The notes under the pieces: model-generated
What the model saw: the letters and a program-made list of their open reading frames with translations, nothing else
The model's database searches: none
What the model was told of the DNA's origin: nothing
Program-made: the position numbers and the translations under genes
Shown: piece after piece, positions 33,686 through 42,136 of the stretch
Layout: the number at the start of each line of letters is the position of its first letter
Position numbering within the stretch: position 1 is the first letter of the stretch
From: Pseudothermotoga hypogea DSM 11164 = NBRC 106472
GTDB taxonomy: Bacteria > Thermotogota > Thermotogae > Thermotogales > DSM-5069
Direction of reading: 5' to 3'
Length of the DNA stretch: 64,000 nt
Assembly (NCBI RefSeq): GCF_000816145.1
Contig: NZ_CP007141.1
Span: 186,001 to 250,000 of the forward strand

Positions 33686-33724
33686 CCGAGAGCCCCCTTG
33701 AGACAAGTCGGCTTTTCATGTATT

Positions 33725-33752
33725 ATTTTAAATCAAAGGTATGAAAAGGCAA
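33725..33752 (-). promoter_or_regulatory. Possible promoter of the defence-type operon
   Basis: On the minus strand TTGCCT (33747-33752) and TAAAAT (33725-33730) are spaced by 16 bases, about 40 nt before the helicase ATG. It is the only sensible candidate in the short gap shared with the divergent his operon. Confidence 0.4.
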
Positions 33753-33791
33753 CAAGAATGTACAACTTTGATGACGATTCGATCGCGCACG

Positions 33792-33821
33792 TTGGAATAC
33801 ACGACGCCGCCGTGGTATTAT
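33792..33821 (+). promoter_or_regulatory. Promoter of the his operon
   Basis: TTGGAA (33792-33797) and TATTAT (33816-33821) are spaced by 18 bases. The leader peptide ATG begins 20 bases after the -10 box, so the transcript's 5' end is short and the leader RBS (AGGTGA) lies right at its start, as in classical attenuators. Confidence 0.6.
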
Positions 33822-33841
33822 ACTGTCAAAGGTGAACGATC

Positions 33842-33931
33842 ATGAGTGTGTTTGATCGCAAACTTGAAACTCTGAATCTCGTGCACCATCACGTGTTTGA
33901 CCCGGTAGCTTTCCCACCGGGCGTCACGTGA
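33842..33931 (+). CDS. hisL: his operon leader peptide
   Basis: A 29-codon frame with AGGTGA six bases before its ATG contains three consecutive histidine codons, CAC CAT CAC (codons 15-17), and ends at TGA 33929-33931. It lies immediately before RNA segments that can fold in two exclusive ways. This is the hallmark of ribosome-mediated attenuation: low charged tRNA-His stalls the ribosome at codons 15-17. The peptide itself needs no function. The symbol is used by analogy with enterobacterial hisL. Confidence 0.8.
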   Translation: MSVFDRKLETLNLVHHHVFDPVAFPPGVT

Positions 33932-33989
33932 TGGTGGAATTTGGAAGGCTACCGGGTCACATCCGAAAGGGTGTGACCCTTTTTCTTTT
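33884..33989 (+). promoter_or_regulatory. Histidine-responsive transcription attenuator
   Basis: Four segments can be paired by eye. Segment 1, CACCATCACGTG (33884-33895), includes the His codons and is the exact complement of CACGTGATGGTG (33925-33936). Inside that hairpin CCCGGT (33901-33906) pairs with ACCGGG (33916-33921). The alternative pairs GACCCGGTAGC (33899-33909) with GCTACCGGGTC (33948-33958), 11 perfect pairs. That antiterminator consumes the 5' arm of the terminator at 33954-33979. A ribosome stalled at the His codons masks segment 1 and favours the antiterminator. With histidine plentiful the terminator forms. The fold is inferred from complementarity. Confidence 0.86.
33954..33989 (+). 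terminator. Rho-independent terminator of the his attenuator
   Basis: GGGTCACATCC-GAAA-GGGTGTGACCC forms an 11-pair stem with one G-U pair and a GNRA loop, followed by TTTTTCTTTT. The next gene's SD, AGGAGGGAGAGG, comes right after. Confidence 0.92.
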
Positions 33990-34003
33990 AAGGAGGGAGA
34001 GGC

Positions 34004-34849
34004 TTGAAAAGAATCGACAAACTCGTTCGTTCTTTCGTTGATCAAGCGATGGCTGAAGGCTTCGAGCTGTTTCTGAGTCCAGAAACCGAAGTGTTGAGAG
34101 ATCTTTCGCAGATCAACGACAACGTTGTGTTCTTCCAGGCCAAGAACGGACAGTTGTTCAAGCTCAGAGACGATTACACAACGACCATCGTCGAGTTCTT
34201 CAACAAGAACGCATCAGATTCGCTGAGAGTTTGGTACTCAGGTTTCGTTTATCGTTACGATCAAACGGGGCAAATTCAGAACACCTTTCAGCTCGGTTTG
34301 GAAATCGTTCCCTACAACTCACCCCAAGACAGTTTCGTGGTCTTGAGGGTCATGCTCGAATCGATCCTCCGCTCGCTCACAGACGAATTGCTCGTTGAGA
34401 TAGGTGATTCACGGGTGATAGAAAAGTGCGTCCAGCACGTGCCAAAGAAGTTCAGAAAAAAACTCTTCGAGCTCATAGACAGAAAGGATGTGTCTGAATT
34501 GGAGTTTTTCGCATCTTTGAACGACCTGGATCTGAGCGACGTGCTGAAACTCGTTGAAGCCAGTTTCACCAAAAGGAGCGTGAACCAGCTGAAAGAATTC
34601 GAGCTGGATCCATCGATCGAAAGAGAAATAGTTGAGCTCGTGGATTTTCTGTCGGGATTTTCCGGAGTAACGGTGGAGATAGATTTTTCACTCGCCAGAA
34701 CCGTTGAAGAGTACGATGGACCCACTTTTATCTTTTTCGATCTGAAAGACCCTGCACTCATCGCCGCCGGTGGAAGGTACAGGGTGAACGAACGCACACT
34801 GGGAGTCGGTGGAACGATCTTCTTGGAGGAGAAAGCATGGTCAAGATAG
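34004..34849 (+). CDS. hisZ: ATP phosphoribosyltransferase regulatory subunit HisZ
   Basis: The 281-residue protein resembles the catalytic core of histidyl-tRNA synthetase but without the anticodon-binding domain: DNVVFFQAKNGQLFKLRDDYTTTIVEFF, split here as DNVVFFQ and LRDDYTTTIVEF, then WYSGFVYRYD and QLGLEIV. It is the HisZ regulatory subunit needed by short-form HisG to start histidine synthesis. The TTG start has AGGAGGGAGAGG upstream and lies 15 nt after the attenuator T-tract. The 3' end overlaps hisG by 13 nt. The length is somewhat short for HisZ but includes the conserved motif 3-like GGGRYRVNE region. Confidence 0.88.
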   Translation: MKRIDKLVRSFVDQAMAEGFELFLSPETEVLRDLSQINDNVVFFQAKNGQLFKLRDDYTTTIVEFFNKNASDSLRVWYSGFVYRYDQTGQIQNTFQLGLEIVPYNSPQDSFVVLRVMLESILRSLTDELLVEIGDSRVIEKCVQHVPKKFRKKLFELIDRKDVSELEFFASLNDLDLSDVLKLVEASFTKRSVNQLKEFELDPSIEREIVELVDFLSGFSGVTVEIDFSLARTVEEYDGPTFIFFDLKDPALIAAGGRYRVNERTLGVGGTIFLEEKAWSR

Positions 34850-35463
34850 CGCTCGCGAAGGGAAGGCTCGAAGATGAAGCGTTCGCGTTCTTGGAAAGAT
34901 GTGATTTTCAATTCAAAGAAAGGAGTGAGAGATCTCTGATCGTCGAGGACGTGGAGGAGCAGTTGAAGATCTTCATCGTGAAACCTTCGGACGTTCCAAC
35001 CTACGTGTTCAACAACGTTGCAGACGTCGGTATCTGCGGCACGGATTCGATAGTCGAATCGCAGTTCAGACTCGTTCAGCCCATGAAACTGCCGTTTGGG
35101 AAAGCGAGGATGGTCGTGGCGGGCTTGGAAGGCTTCAAGGTGAAGAACGGAAGTGTCAGTGTGGCGACGAAGTTCCCAGTTAGTGCGAAGCTCTATTTCG
35201 ATTCGAAGGGGCTGGACGTGAAGATCATAAAATTGCACGGGTCAGTGGAGCTCGCACCGATCGTGGGGCTCGCACCTTTGATTGTGGACATCGTCCAGAC
35301 GGGAAGGACTTTGAAGGAAAACGGACTTTCGATCTTGGACGAAGTGTACCCCATAAGCGCGGTTGTGACGTTGAACGACGTGGCTTACAGGATCAAACGT
35401 GCCGAGATTCTGGACTTCCTTGGAAGGTTGGAAAGGGGGCTTGAGCGTGAGGGTACTCGTTGA
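34837..35463 (+). CDS. hisG: ATP phosphoribosyltransferase, short form
   Basis: The 208-residue HisG catalyses the first step of histidine synthesis, joining ATP and PRPP. Its N-terminus IALAKGRLEDEA, the ADVGICGTDSIVE block and the PRPP-binding VDIVQTGRTLKENGL are diagnostic. It lacks the C-terminal regulatory domain of long HisG, so it depends on HisZ, encoded just upstream with a 13-nt overlap. The ATG follows GGAGGAGAAAGC. Confidence 0.96.
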   Translation: MVKIALAKGRLEDEAFAFLERCDFQFKERSERSLIVEDVEEQLKIFIVKPSDVPTYVFNNVADVGICGTDSIVESQFRLVQPMKLPFGKARMVVAGLEGFKVKNGSVSVATKFPVSAKLYFDSKGLDVKIIKLHGSVELAPIVGLAPLIVDIVQTGRTLKENGLSILDEVYPISAVVTLNDVAYRIKRAEILDFLGRLERGLEREGTR

Positions 35464-36736
35464 ACCAACGAAAGGTCAGATTTTCGAAATCTTGGAAGAG
35501 AGAAAGACAAACTTTCTGAATATCGAAGAAAATGTGAGGCTCATCGTCGAGAACGTCAGAAAGAACGGTCAGAGCGCTCTGGATGAGTACATTTCCAAGT
35601 ACGAAAAATGTGCGCTCAAAGGTGAGCAGATCTTGGTTCGACAGGAAGAGCTTGAATCGGCAAAGGTCGAGCCGGAGTTCGAAGAGGCGTGTGAGAAGCT
35701 TATCGAACGGCTCGAAGCGTTTCATTCGATGCAACTGGAACGATCGGTGTGGAGCCTGACAAAAAATGGCTCCTTCACGGCGCAGTTGGTTAGGCCCATC
35801 GAGAGCGTCGCGATCTACGTGCCCTCGGGAAAGAAGGTCTACTTCACAACACTTCTGATGTGTGCAATTCCTGCGAAAATCGCGGGAATCGAAAGAATCG
35901 TTGTAGCAAGCCCAGCTGACGAAGAGGGTAAACTTTCGCCATACGTGTTGCATCTGTGTCGAAGGCTCGGTGTGAAGGAAGTTTACAAGATGGGTGGTGC
36001 GCACGCAATCGCAGCACTCGCATACGGAACGGAGGTTGTAAAGAAAGTCGACAAAATCGTCGGACCCGGCAACGCCTACGTTTCTTGTGCGAAGAAGTTG
36101 GTCTTCGGTGATTGTGGTATAGACTCGGTAGCAGGCCCCACGGAGCTTTTGATCGTCGCAGACGAAACTGCTGACCCTAAACTGGTGGCAATCGACATGC
36201 TCGCACAAGCCGAGCACGACGAGATGGCGATGAGCGTTCTTTTGACGAACGACGAAGATCTGTTGGACAGAACGCTCGAAGAACTCGCAAAACAGTTGAA
36301 CGAATTGAGTGAGCCGAACAGATCGATCGCTCAAGTTTCGCTCGAGAGAAACGGACTTTCCATCTTGACGAAAGATTTGAACAACGCGATCGAGTTCGTC
36401 AACCTTTTCGCTCCAGAACATCTCGAATTGTTCTTAGAAGATCCCTTCTCACTTTTACCAAAGGTCAAGAACGCAGGTTCCGTATTCCTCGGAAGTTGGT
36501 CGGCGGAGGCGTTCGGTGACTACGGCATAGGACCCAACCACGTGCTTCCGACTTCGACCAGCGCAAGGTTCTCTTCTGGCTTGAGCGTTCAAGATTTTTT
36601 GAAGAGGATCTTCGTAACGCGCGTGAGCGAGGAAGAAGTCCTCAAGGAAGGAAGGTTCTATTCAACCTTGGCGAGGCTTGAGGGCTTCGAGGCACACGCT
36701 CGCTCGATCGAAGTGAGGATGGAGGGATCGAGGTGA
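35447..36736 (+). CDS. hisD: Histidinol dehydrogenase
   Basis: The 429-residue enzyme performs the last two NAD-dependent oxidations from histidinol to histidine. Signatures seen are PIESVAIYVPSGK, KMGGAHAIAALAYGTE, DKIVGPGNAYV, AGPTELLIVAD, QAEHDEMA and GPNHVLPTS, covering the zinc-binding Gln and His residues. The start is taken at the GTG at 35447, seven bases after GGGGG; the frame extends 16 codons upstream inside hisG. It overlaps hisG by 17 nt and hisC by 4 nt. Confidence 0.96.
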   Translation: MRVLVEPTKGQIFEILEERKTNFLNIEENVRLIVENVRKNGQSALDEYISKYEKCALKGEQILVRQEELESAKVEPEFEEACEKLIERLEAFHSMQLERSVWSLTKNGSFTAQLVRPIESVAIYVPSGKKVYFTTLLMCAIPAKIAGIERIVVASPADEEGKLSPYVLHLCRRLGVKEVYKMGGAHAIAALAYGTEVVKKVDKIVGPGNAYVSCAKKLVFGDCGIDSVAGPTELLIVADETADPKLVAIDMLAQAEHDEMAMSVLLTNDEDLLDRTLEELAKQLNELSEPNRSIAQVSLERNGLSILTKDLNNAIEFVNLFAPEHLELFLEDPFSLLPKVKNAGSVFLGSWSAEAFGDYGIGPNHVLPTSTSARFSSGLSVQDFLKRIFVTRVSEEEVLKEGRFYSTLARLEGFEAHARSIEVRMEGSR

Positions 36737-37770
36737 GTTTCAAAGCGGTGGTTGAAAGGATTAGAAAAGACGTCGAAGCGTACCAGAGCGAAACGAGATC
36801 TCCTATCTATCTGGCCTTGAACGAGAATCCTTATCCTTTTCCAGAGGAGCTGATCCGACAGTGTTTCGAATCGATCGATCCGTCGAAGGTGAACCTGTAC
36901 GTCGATTCTCCTTCGAAGGAGTTTTTGAAAGAACTCGTGGACTACCTTTCGACTGATTCTTGGAGAGCGCGAGAAGAGCAGATCAGCGTCGGAAACGGAG
37001 CGGACGAGATCATATACGTGCTCTTGCTGATGTTCAAAGACCTCTCCATATACGTCTTTCCTCCAACGTACAGTTGCTACGAGATCTTCGCCAACGCGTT
37101 GGGTGTGAAAGTGAACAAAGTGCCGCTCAGAGGAGAAAGAATCGACACGAAGACGTTGAAAGGTCTGCTGAACGAAGACTGTGTCGTGTTCTTGCCGAAT
37201 CCGAACAATCCGACGGGTCATCTCTTCGAGGAAGAGGAGATCTTCTGGTTGTTGAAGACCAAGGCTCTCTTGATTCTCGATGAAGCGTATTTCGAGTTCT
37301 CTGGAAAAACCTTTGCACCTCTGATAGAACAATTCCAGAACCTCGCGATCTTGAGAACCTTCTCGAAGGCTTTCAGCCTCGCTTCTCAGAGGATCGGATA
37401 CATCGTCGCGAATCCTTCTTTGATCGACGCTTACAACAGGGTCCGTCTGCCGTACAACGTGAGCTATCTGGGTCAAACCTTTGCGACGATAGCGTTGAGA
37501 AACAAACGTATTTTCCAAGAACGTGTGAGAAAGATCATCGAGGAAAGAGAAAGACTCAAGAACGCGTTGAGGAGCATGGGTTTGAAGGTGAACGATTCGA
37601 AGGCGAACTTCGTCTTCGTCTATCTCGAACGGGAGCGAACTGAGAGAGTCTACAGAGCCTTACTGAAGCGAGGAATCACGGTGAGAAAGACAGAGTTCGG
37701 GCTTCGCATGGCCGTCGGTCAGCCAAAACAGAACGATCTTCTAATCGAGACATTGGAGGGATCGTTGTGA
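36733..37770 (+). CDS. hisC: Histidinol-phosphate aminotransferase
   Basis: The 345-residue fold-type I PLP enzyme makes histidinol phosphate from imidazole acetol phosphate and glutamate. ALNENPYPFPEELI near residue 26, GNGADEIIYVLL, FLPNPNNPTGHLF, LDEAYFEF and the PLP lysine in RTFSKAFSLASQRIGY identify it. The GTG start overlaps the hisD stop (GTGA), and the end overlaps hisB by 4 nt. Confidence 0.95.
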   Translation: MSFKAVVERIRKDVEAYQSETRSPIYLALNENPYPFPEELIRQCFESIDPSKVNLYVDSPSKEFLKELVDYLSTDSWRAREEQISVGNGADEIIYVLLLMFKDLSIYVFPPTYSCYEIFANALGVKVNKVPLRGERIDTKTLKGLLNEDCVVFLPNPNNPTGHLFEEEEIFWLLKTKALLILDEAYFEFSGKTFAPLIEQFQNLAILRTFSKAFSLASQRIGYIVANPSLIDAYNRVRLPYNVSYLGQTFATIALRNKRIFQERVRKIIEERERLKNALRSMGLKVNDSKANFVFVYLERERTERVYRALLKRGITVRKTEFGLRMAVGQPKQNDLLIETLEGSL

Positions 37771-38363
37771 AGATAGAAAAACAAACGAATCGATGCTGCG
37801 TGGAAAGGGAAACCCTCGAGACCAATATAAAGCTGTGGCTCATAGACGATGGGAAGGGAGAGTTCACTGGATCGAGCAGGATCGGCTTTCTCGATCACAT
37901 GCTCAAGACGTTCTGTAGATTTTCGACCCTGTCTTTGAGCTTGGAACAGTTCGAGGCGGACTTGCACGTGGACATGCACCACGGGGTTGAGGACCTTGCA
38001 CTTGTCTTGGGTACGGCTTTCAGAGAGCTCTTAGACTATTCCAGAGCGAAACGTTTTGGCTATGCGATCGTTCCGATGGACGAGGCGCTGACGATGTGCT
38101 CGATCGATCTTTCTGGAAGAAGCTTCTTGAATTTTCAGGCTTCTTTTGAAACACAAAGCATCGGTGATTTCCCCGTCGAATTGATCGAAGAGTTCTTCAG
38201 GAGCTTTTCCAGCAACGCAAGGATAACTCTGCACATTGTGAAGTTGTTTGGGAAGAACTCACACCACATCGCCGAATCGATGTTCAAAGCCTTTGCTATT
38301 GCTGTGAGAAGCGCGATCGAGAAGATTGAATCTACCCAGAGCACGAAAGGGGTGATAGATTGA
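37767..38363 (+). CDS. hisB: Imidazoleglycerol-phosphate dehydratase
   Basis: This is the 198-residue monofunctional HisB. Metal-binding repeats are FLDHMLKTF and DLHVDMHHGVEDLALVLG in the first half and NSHHIAESMFKAFA in the second. It converts imidazoleglycerol phosphate to imidazole acetol phosphate. There is no phosphatase domain, so histidinol-phosphate phosphatase must be encoded elsewhere. The GTG start and both ends overlap neighbours by 4 nt. Confidence 0.96.
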   Translation: MKIEKQTNRCCVERETLETNIKLWLIDDGKGEFTGSSRIGFLDHMLKTFCRFSTLSLSLEQFEADLHVDMHHGVEDLALVLGTAFRELLDYSRAKRFGYAIVPMDEALTMCSIDLSGRSFLNFQASFETQSIGDFPVELIEEFFRSFSSNARITLHIVKLFGKNSHHIAESMFKAFAIAVRSAIEKIESTQSTKGVID

Positions 38364-38971
38364 ACGTGGCCATCGTTTCAAGCATGCCTGGAAACGTGAT
38401 GAACTTGTACAGGGCCTTGAAGGGGCTCGAACAGAGCTTGAACGTGGAACTTTTGGAAAAACCGTCACAAAGCTCTTTCGACGTGATCTTCTTGCCAGGC
38501 GTTGGGCACTTCGAAGAAGCGATGCGACGGCTCGGAGAGAACGAAATGGACAAATTCTTGCTGAACCAAGCTGAAAAGAGCTTCATCGTGGGAATATGTC
38601 TTGGTATGCAGATCCTCTTTGAAGAGAGCGAAGAGAGTGTTTCAAGCCGATCGGTTCGAGGCCTTGGTCTGCTCGAGGGCAAGGTAACGAAACTGAAGGC
38701 ACAAGTTTTACCCCACGTCGGTTGGAATCAAGTGAGATTTCAGAACGACAAGTTCAAGGACCTGGATGGAAGGTATTTTTACTTCGTTCATTCGTACAGG
38801 GTCCTGTGCGAAGAATCTTTGGTTGTCGCAACCTGTGAGTACGAAGAAGAGTTCCCAGTGGTTGTCATGAAGGACAAGGTCTTGGGAGTTCAGTTTCATC
38901 CGGAGAAGAGCCATGCGGTGGGAAAAGCCTTTTTGAAGAGGGTGTTGGAATGCGCGTCATCCCAGCGATAG
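38360..38971 (+). CDS. hisH: Imidazole glycerol phosphate synthase, glutaminase subunit
   Basis: The 203-residue class I glutamine amidotransferase has the nucleophile Cys in VGICLGMQILFE and the His-Glu pair in VQFHPEKSH. LPGVGHFEEAM is the oxyanion-side loop. It feeds ammonia to HisF. A TTG start overlaps the hisB stop by 4 nt. The 3' end overlaps hisA by 22 nt. Confidence 0.96.
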   Translation: MNVAIVSSMPGNVMNLYRALKGLEQSLNVELLEKPSQSSFDVIFLPGVGHFEEAMRRLGENEMDKFLLNQAEKSFIVGICLGMQILFEESEESVSSRSVRGLGLLEGKVTKLKAQVLPHVGWNQVRFQNDKFKDLDGRYFYFVHSYRVLCEESLVVATCEYEEEFPVVVMKDKVLGVQFHPEKSHAVGKAFLKRVLECASSQR

Positions 38972-39678
38972 ATCTTTACGATGGTCGCGTCGTGAGATTC
39001 GAACGAGGCGACAAAAAGAAGATTCATCTTTACGATTACGATCCTGTAGAATTGTTGAAACTCTTCGCAGAAGAAGGTTTTCAACTCGTGCACGTTGTGG
39101 ATCTGTCGTGCGCGATCGATGGATCAATGGCAAACGAGGTCGTGTTGAAGAAGATCTCACGGAGAAATCTCGCAAGATTCGTTCAAATCGGTGGCGGCAT
39201 CAGGAGCCTGGAGCGAGCGATTCAGCTGGTACAGATGGGGTTCAGAAGGCAGATACTGAGTTCCGCGTTGATCGAAGATCCGACGTTGATCTGCAAGTTG
39301 ATGCAGCAGGGCATCGACGTGGTGTTCTCGCTCGACACCGCTAATGAACGGGTACGAACGAAGGGATGGAACGAGACAAGCGAGCTGAACGTCGTGGAGC
39401 TTTTGAAAACACTGAAAGAGCTCGGCTTGAAAGAGGTGATTCACACCGATGTCGAAGCCGATGGAACACTCAAGGGAAGAAAACTCGATTTCACCAAACA
39501 CTTGGCACAGAAAACGAATTTGACCTTCATCGTCGCAGGTGGGATAAGTGGCGTTGAAGACCTCGAGGATGTCAGAAGGTTAAACCTCGAAGTTCCATTC
39601 GTCGATGGCGTCATCGTGGGCAGGGCCTTCTACGAGGGAAAGATAACACTGAAGGAGATGAAGAGTTATGCTTGCTAA
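38950..39678 (+). CDS. hisA: ProFAR isomerase
   Basis: The 242-residue TIM barrel begins [19 protein letters not shown] and has [12 protein letters not shown] with the catalytic Asp, [11 protein letters not shown], and [11 protein letters not shown] with the second catalytic Asp; IVAGGIS is a phosphate loop. It opens the ribose of ProFAR by an Amadori rearrangement. The gene is embedded between hisH and hisF with overlaps of 22 and 11 nt. Confidence 0.96.
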   Translation: MRVIPAIDLYDGRVVRFERGDKKKIHLYDYDPVELLKLFAEEGFQLVHVVDLSCAIDGSMANEVVLKKISRRNLARFVQIGGGIRSLERAIQLVQMGFRRQILSSALIEDPTLICKLMQQGIDVVFSLDTANERVRTKGWNETSELNVVELLKTLKELGLKEVIHTDVEADGTLKGRKLDFTKHLAQKTNLTFIVAGGISGVEDLEDVRRLNLEVPFVDGVIVGRAFYEGKITLKEMKSYAC

Positions 39679-40438
39679 GCGCATCATCGCGTGCTTGGAT
39701 GTGAAGGATGGTGTGGTCGTGAAGGGAAGACAGTTCGAGAACCTCGTTTACGGTGGAGATCCTGTGGAATTGGCACAGAAGTACTGCGACTCTTGCATTG
39801 ATGAGTTGGTCTTTCTCGATATTACCGCTTCCTTGGAATCGAGAAGGACGATGATTCACGTGGTGAAGAAGGTCGCGGAGAAAACGAACATTCCCTTCAC
39901 CGTGGGTGGGGGTATTCGTGACATCGAAACTGCATCGGAGTTGATCTATGCCGGTGCAGACAAGGTGAGCATCAATACCGCCGCGGTAGAGAATCCGAAG
40001 CTGATAGAAAAAATTGCATCAAAGTTCGGTTCTCAAGCTGTCGTAGTCGCAGTCGATGCTAAGAGGACTCAACTGGGCTTCGAAGTCTTCATCCTTTCTG
40101 GAAAGAAGGCGACAGGTATCAAATTGGAAGACTGGTTAAGAAATGTTCAAGAGCTCGGTGCGGGCGAAATCCTTCTAACAAGCATAGACAAAGATGGCAC
40201 AAAAGAAGGCTTCGACCTTGAACTCATCTCGTTGGCCAGAAAGGTCTTGAAAATTCCACTGATCGCATCGGGCGGTGCCGGAACAAAACAACATTTTCTC
40301 GAAGCGTTCAAGGCAGGTGCGGATGCGGCGCTCGGTGCATCGGTGTTCCACTTCGGCTTGATCGATGTTCAAGATTTGAAGAGATACCTTTCTCAGAACA
40401 AAATCAACGTGAGACTGGATTGTTGGGAGGTCGAATGA
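39668..40438 (+). CDS. hisF: Imidazole glycerol phosphate synthase, cyclase subunit
   Basis: The 256-residue TIM barrel opens with [20 protein letters not shown]. The catalytic Asp residues are D11 in that block and the later Asp in [20 protein letters not shown] and ASGGAGT are the phosphate loops. With HisH it makes imidazoleglycerol phosphate and AICAR. The ATG overlaps hisA by 11 nt. Confidence 0.97.
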   Translation: MLAKRIIACLDVKDGVVVKGRQFENLVYGGDPVELAQKYCDSCIDELVFLDITASLESRRTMIHVVKKVAEKTNIPFTVGGGIRDIETASELIYAGADKVSINTAAVENPKLIEKIASKFGSQAVVVAVDAKRTQLGFEVFILSGKKATGIKLEDWLRNVQELGAGEILLTSIDKDGTKEGFDLELISLARKVLKIPLIASGGAGTKQHFLEAFKAGADAALGASVFHFGLIDVQDLKRYLSQNKINVRLDCWEVE

Positions 40439-40439
40439 C

Positions 40440-41051
40440 GTGCTGAGACCCGTAGTTGTCCAAGAAGCTTTCACGAAAGAAGTTCTCATGCTGGCTTACG
40501 CTGACGAAGAGGCTTTGAGATTGACGAAAGAAACTGGCTTTGCACACTTCTATTCGAGATCGAGACAAAAGATCTGGAAGAAGGGTGAAGAATCGGGGAA
40601 CACGATGAGAGTTTTGCAGATCGTTGAAGATTGCGACAGAGATGCCTTGTTGTACCTTGTGGAATTTCCAGAGAACAAGGTGGCGTGTCATACAGGAAGA
40701 AGGAGTTGTTTCTTCAACGTCGTCCATGGAGAAAACGTGAAGGACGGACTTGGATTTCTTCAAAAACTCCACAAGATCGTCGAAGACAGGAAAAACAATC
40801 CCACAGAAGGTTCTTACACGACGAGCCTGTTCAGGACAGGTTTGGACGAAATCCTCAAGAAGTTTGGCGAAGAGAGCATAGAAGTCATACTGGCAGCGAA
40901 ACACCAGACAAAGGAAAGACTCATCAACGAAATTTCAGATCTCATATACCATCTGATCGTGTTGATGTGCGCCGAGGATGTTTCCTGGAACGACGTGATC
41001 GGGGAACTCGAGAAAAGATCAAAAAAATGTCCGGAGAATGAGAGATCATGA
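40440..41051 (+). CDS. hisIE: Bifunctional phosphoribosyl-AMP cyclohydrolase / phosphoribosyl-ATP pyrophosphatase
   Basis: The 203-residue fusion has HisI at about 1-110 ([34 protein letters not shown], the metal-binding DCDRDALL and CHTGRRSCF) and HisE at about 112-203 ([39 protein letters not shown]). It performs steps two and three of the pathway. A GTG start lies just after the hisF stop. It is the last his gene. The 212 bases that follow contain only a weak hairpin (AGACTC/GAGTCT at 41053) without a T-tract. Confidence 0.95.
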   Translation: MLRPVVVQEAFTKEVLMLAYADEEALRLTKETGFAHFYSRSRQKIWKKGEESGNTMRVLQIVEDCDRDALLYLVEFPENKVACHTGRRSCFFNVVHGENVKDGLGFLQKLHKIVEDRKNNPTEGSYTTSLFRTGLDEILKKFGEESIEVILAAKHQTKERLINEISDLIYHLIVLMCAEDVSWNDVIGELEKRSKKCPENERS

Positions 41052-41263
41052 AGACTCGTGCTGATGAGTCTGTCACAAGATGAGTGGTTTCGGAAAAAGC
41101 AGACCATGCGTTTCTAATCACCAACTCTTGTGAAAAAACGCAGGGTGGCACAAAGAAATATCTCTGCAAATTGCTTTTAGAATGAGAAGCCACAATGTTC
41201 TTCGAGAAAAGCTTTGTTACTGAACATCAGTATGAAAAACGCTTCGAAATCTGCGCAGTACGT

Positions 41264-42136
41264 TCACACAAGATAACGCTTTGGAATCTTCGCCTTCGCT
41301 GTTAAATTCGGATCGACGAGCTGGCTCACGCCCACGTCGACGATCAAGCTTGCGAGCATGTAAGCTTCTTCGAAAGAGAGTTTTCTTGCTTCACTGATCA
41401 TCTTCACTGCGACGCGCGTGGCTTCTTCGAGCGCGTCCTCCAATTTTGGCAGAGAAACGAGTACGTATACATTTTCCTCAGTCTCCACGATGGGCCATTC
41501 GATCGTTCTGTCCTCAATGTCTATCTTCACTGTCACGGTCGCTGGAACCTCGCATGCAGAAACGCACACTTCACCGTCACCCATCACGGCATGAACATCG
41601 CCCAGAGCGAAAAGCGCACCATCTTGAAAGATGGGAAGGTGGATCTTACACCTGATGGATATTTCTTTCGTGTCCATGTTGCCGCCGTGTTTGTGTGCAG
41701 TACCGGTGGGAAACTCTTCTCGTTCGGGTGCCACACCGATTACCCCGATCATTGGTCTGATTGGGATCGAAAGATCGTTGAAGATGACATGACCATCACG
41801 AATCGGCAAGATCTTCGCTTTGAAACCCTTGACGACATTCTTGAGCACACCGAAGCCTTCCTCAGCGACTATCACACCACGGTCCGATGAGATGTTTATG
41901 TCGAGGATCTCCACCACGAGCGTTTGACCTTTTTTGGTACCTTCAACGTAGATCGGGCCTGTGGCGGGATTGACCTTTGAGAAATCGAGGTTCATCACGT
42001 TTGCTTCGTCTTGAATCTGTCCGCCGAGCGCATCGAGTGTTTCGAACTGGACCGTTTCGCCGGCGTGAACATGTGCAACAGGCTTCATGCCGGGGCTGAA
42101 GGCGTAAATCACGTTATCCTTTGGGATGACTTTCAC
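41264..42136 (-). CDS. Acetamidase/formamidase family protein
   Basis: The 290-residue protein belongs to the FmdA/AmdA family of amide hydrolases. Seen are MKPVAHVHAGETVQFETLDA, NPATGPIYVEGTKKGQTL, a GHVIFNDLSIPIRPMIG-like stretch, the His-rich GTAHKHGGNMD and LGDVHAVMGDGEVCVSACE. The metal or active-site His and Glu positions look intact. The usual substrates are formamide or acetamide; the true one is uncertain. I chose the GTG at 42136, with GAGGGTGA upstream, over the GTG at 42145. It overlaps the rarA 3' end by 23 nt and is the last gene of the UDG operon. Confidence 0.88.
   Translation of the reverse strand: MKVIPKDNVIYAFSPGMKPVAHVHAGETVQFETLDALGGQIQDEANVMNLDFSKVNPATGPIYVEGTKKGQTLVVEILDINISSDRGVIVAEEGFGVLKNVVKGFKAKILPIRDGHVIFNDLSIPIRPMIGVIGVAPEREEFPTGTAHKHGGNMDTKEISIRCKIHLPIFQDGALFALGDVHAVMGDGEVCVSACEVPATVTVKIDIEDRTIEWPIVETEENVYVLVSLPKLEDALEEATRVAVKMISEARKLSFEEAYMLASLIVDVGVSQLVDPNLTAKAKIPKRYLV

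Noticed and set aside
33842-33989. T-box riboswitch upstream of the his operon
   Set aside because: No T-box consensus (AGGGTGGNACCGCG) or specifier stem is present, whereas a translated leader with three His codons and the alternative pairings explains the structure fully.
41052-41071. Terminator after hisIE
   Set aside because: AGACTC/GAGTCT can pair, but the stem is only 6 bp and no T-tract follows.
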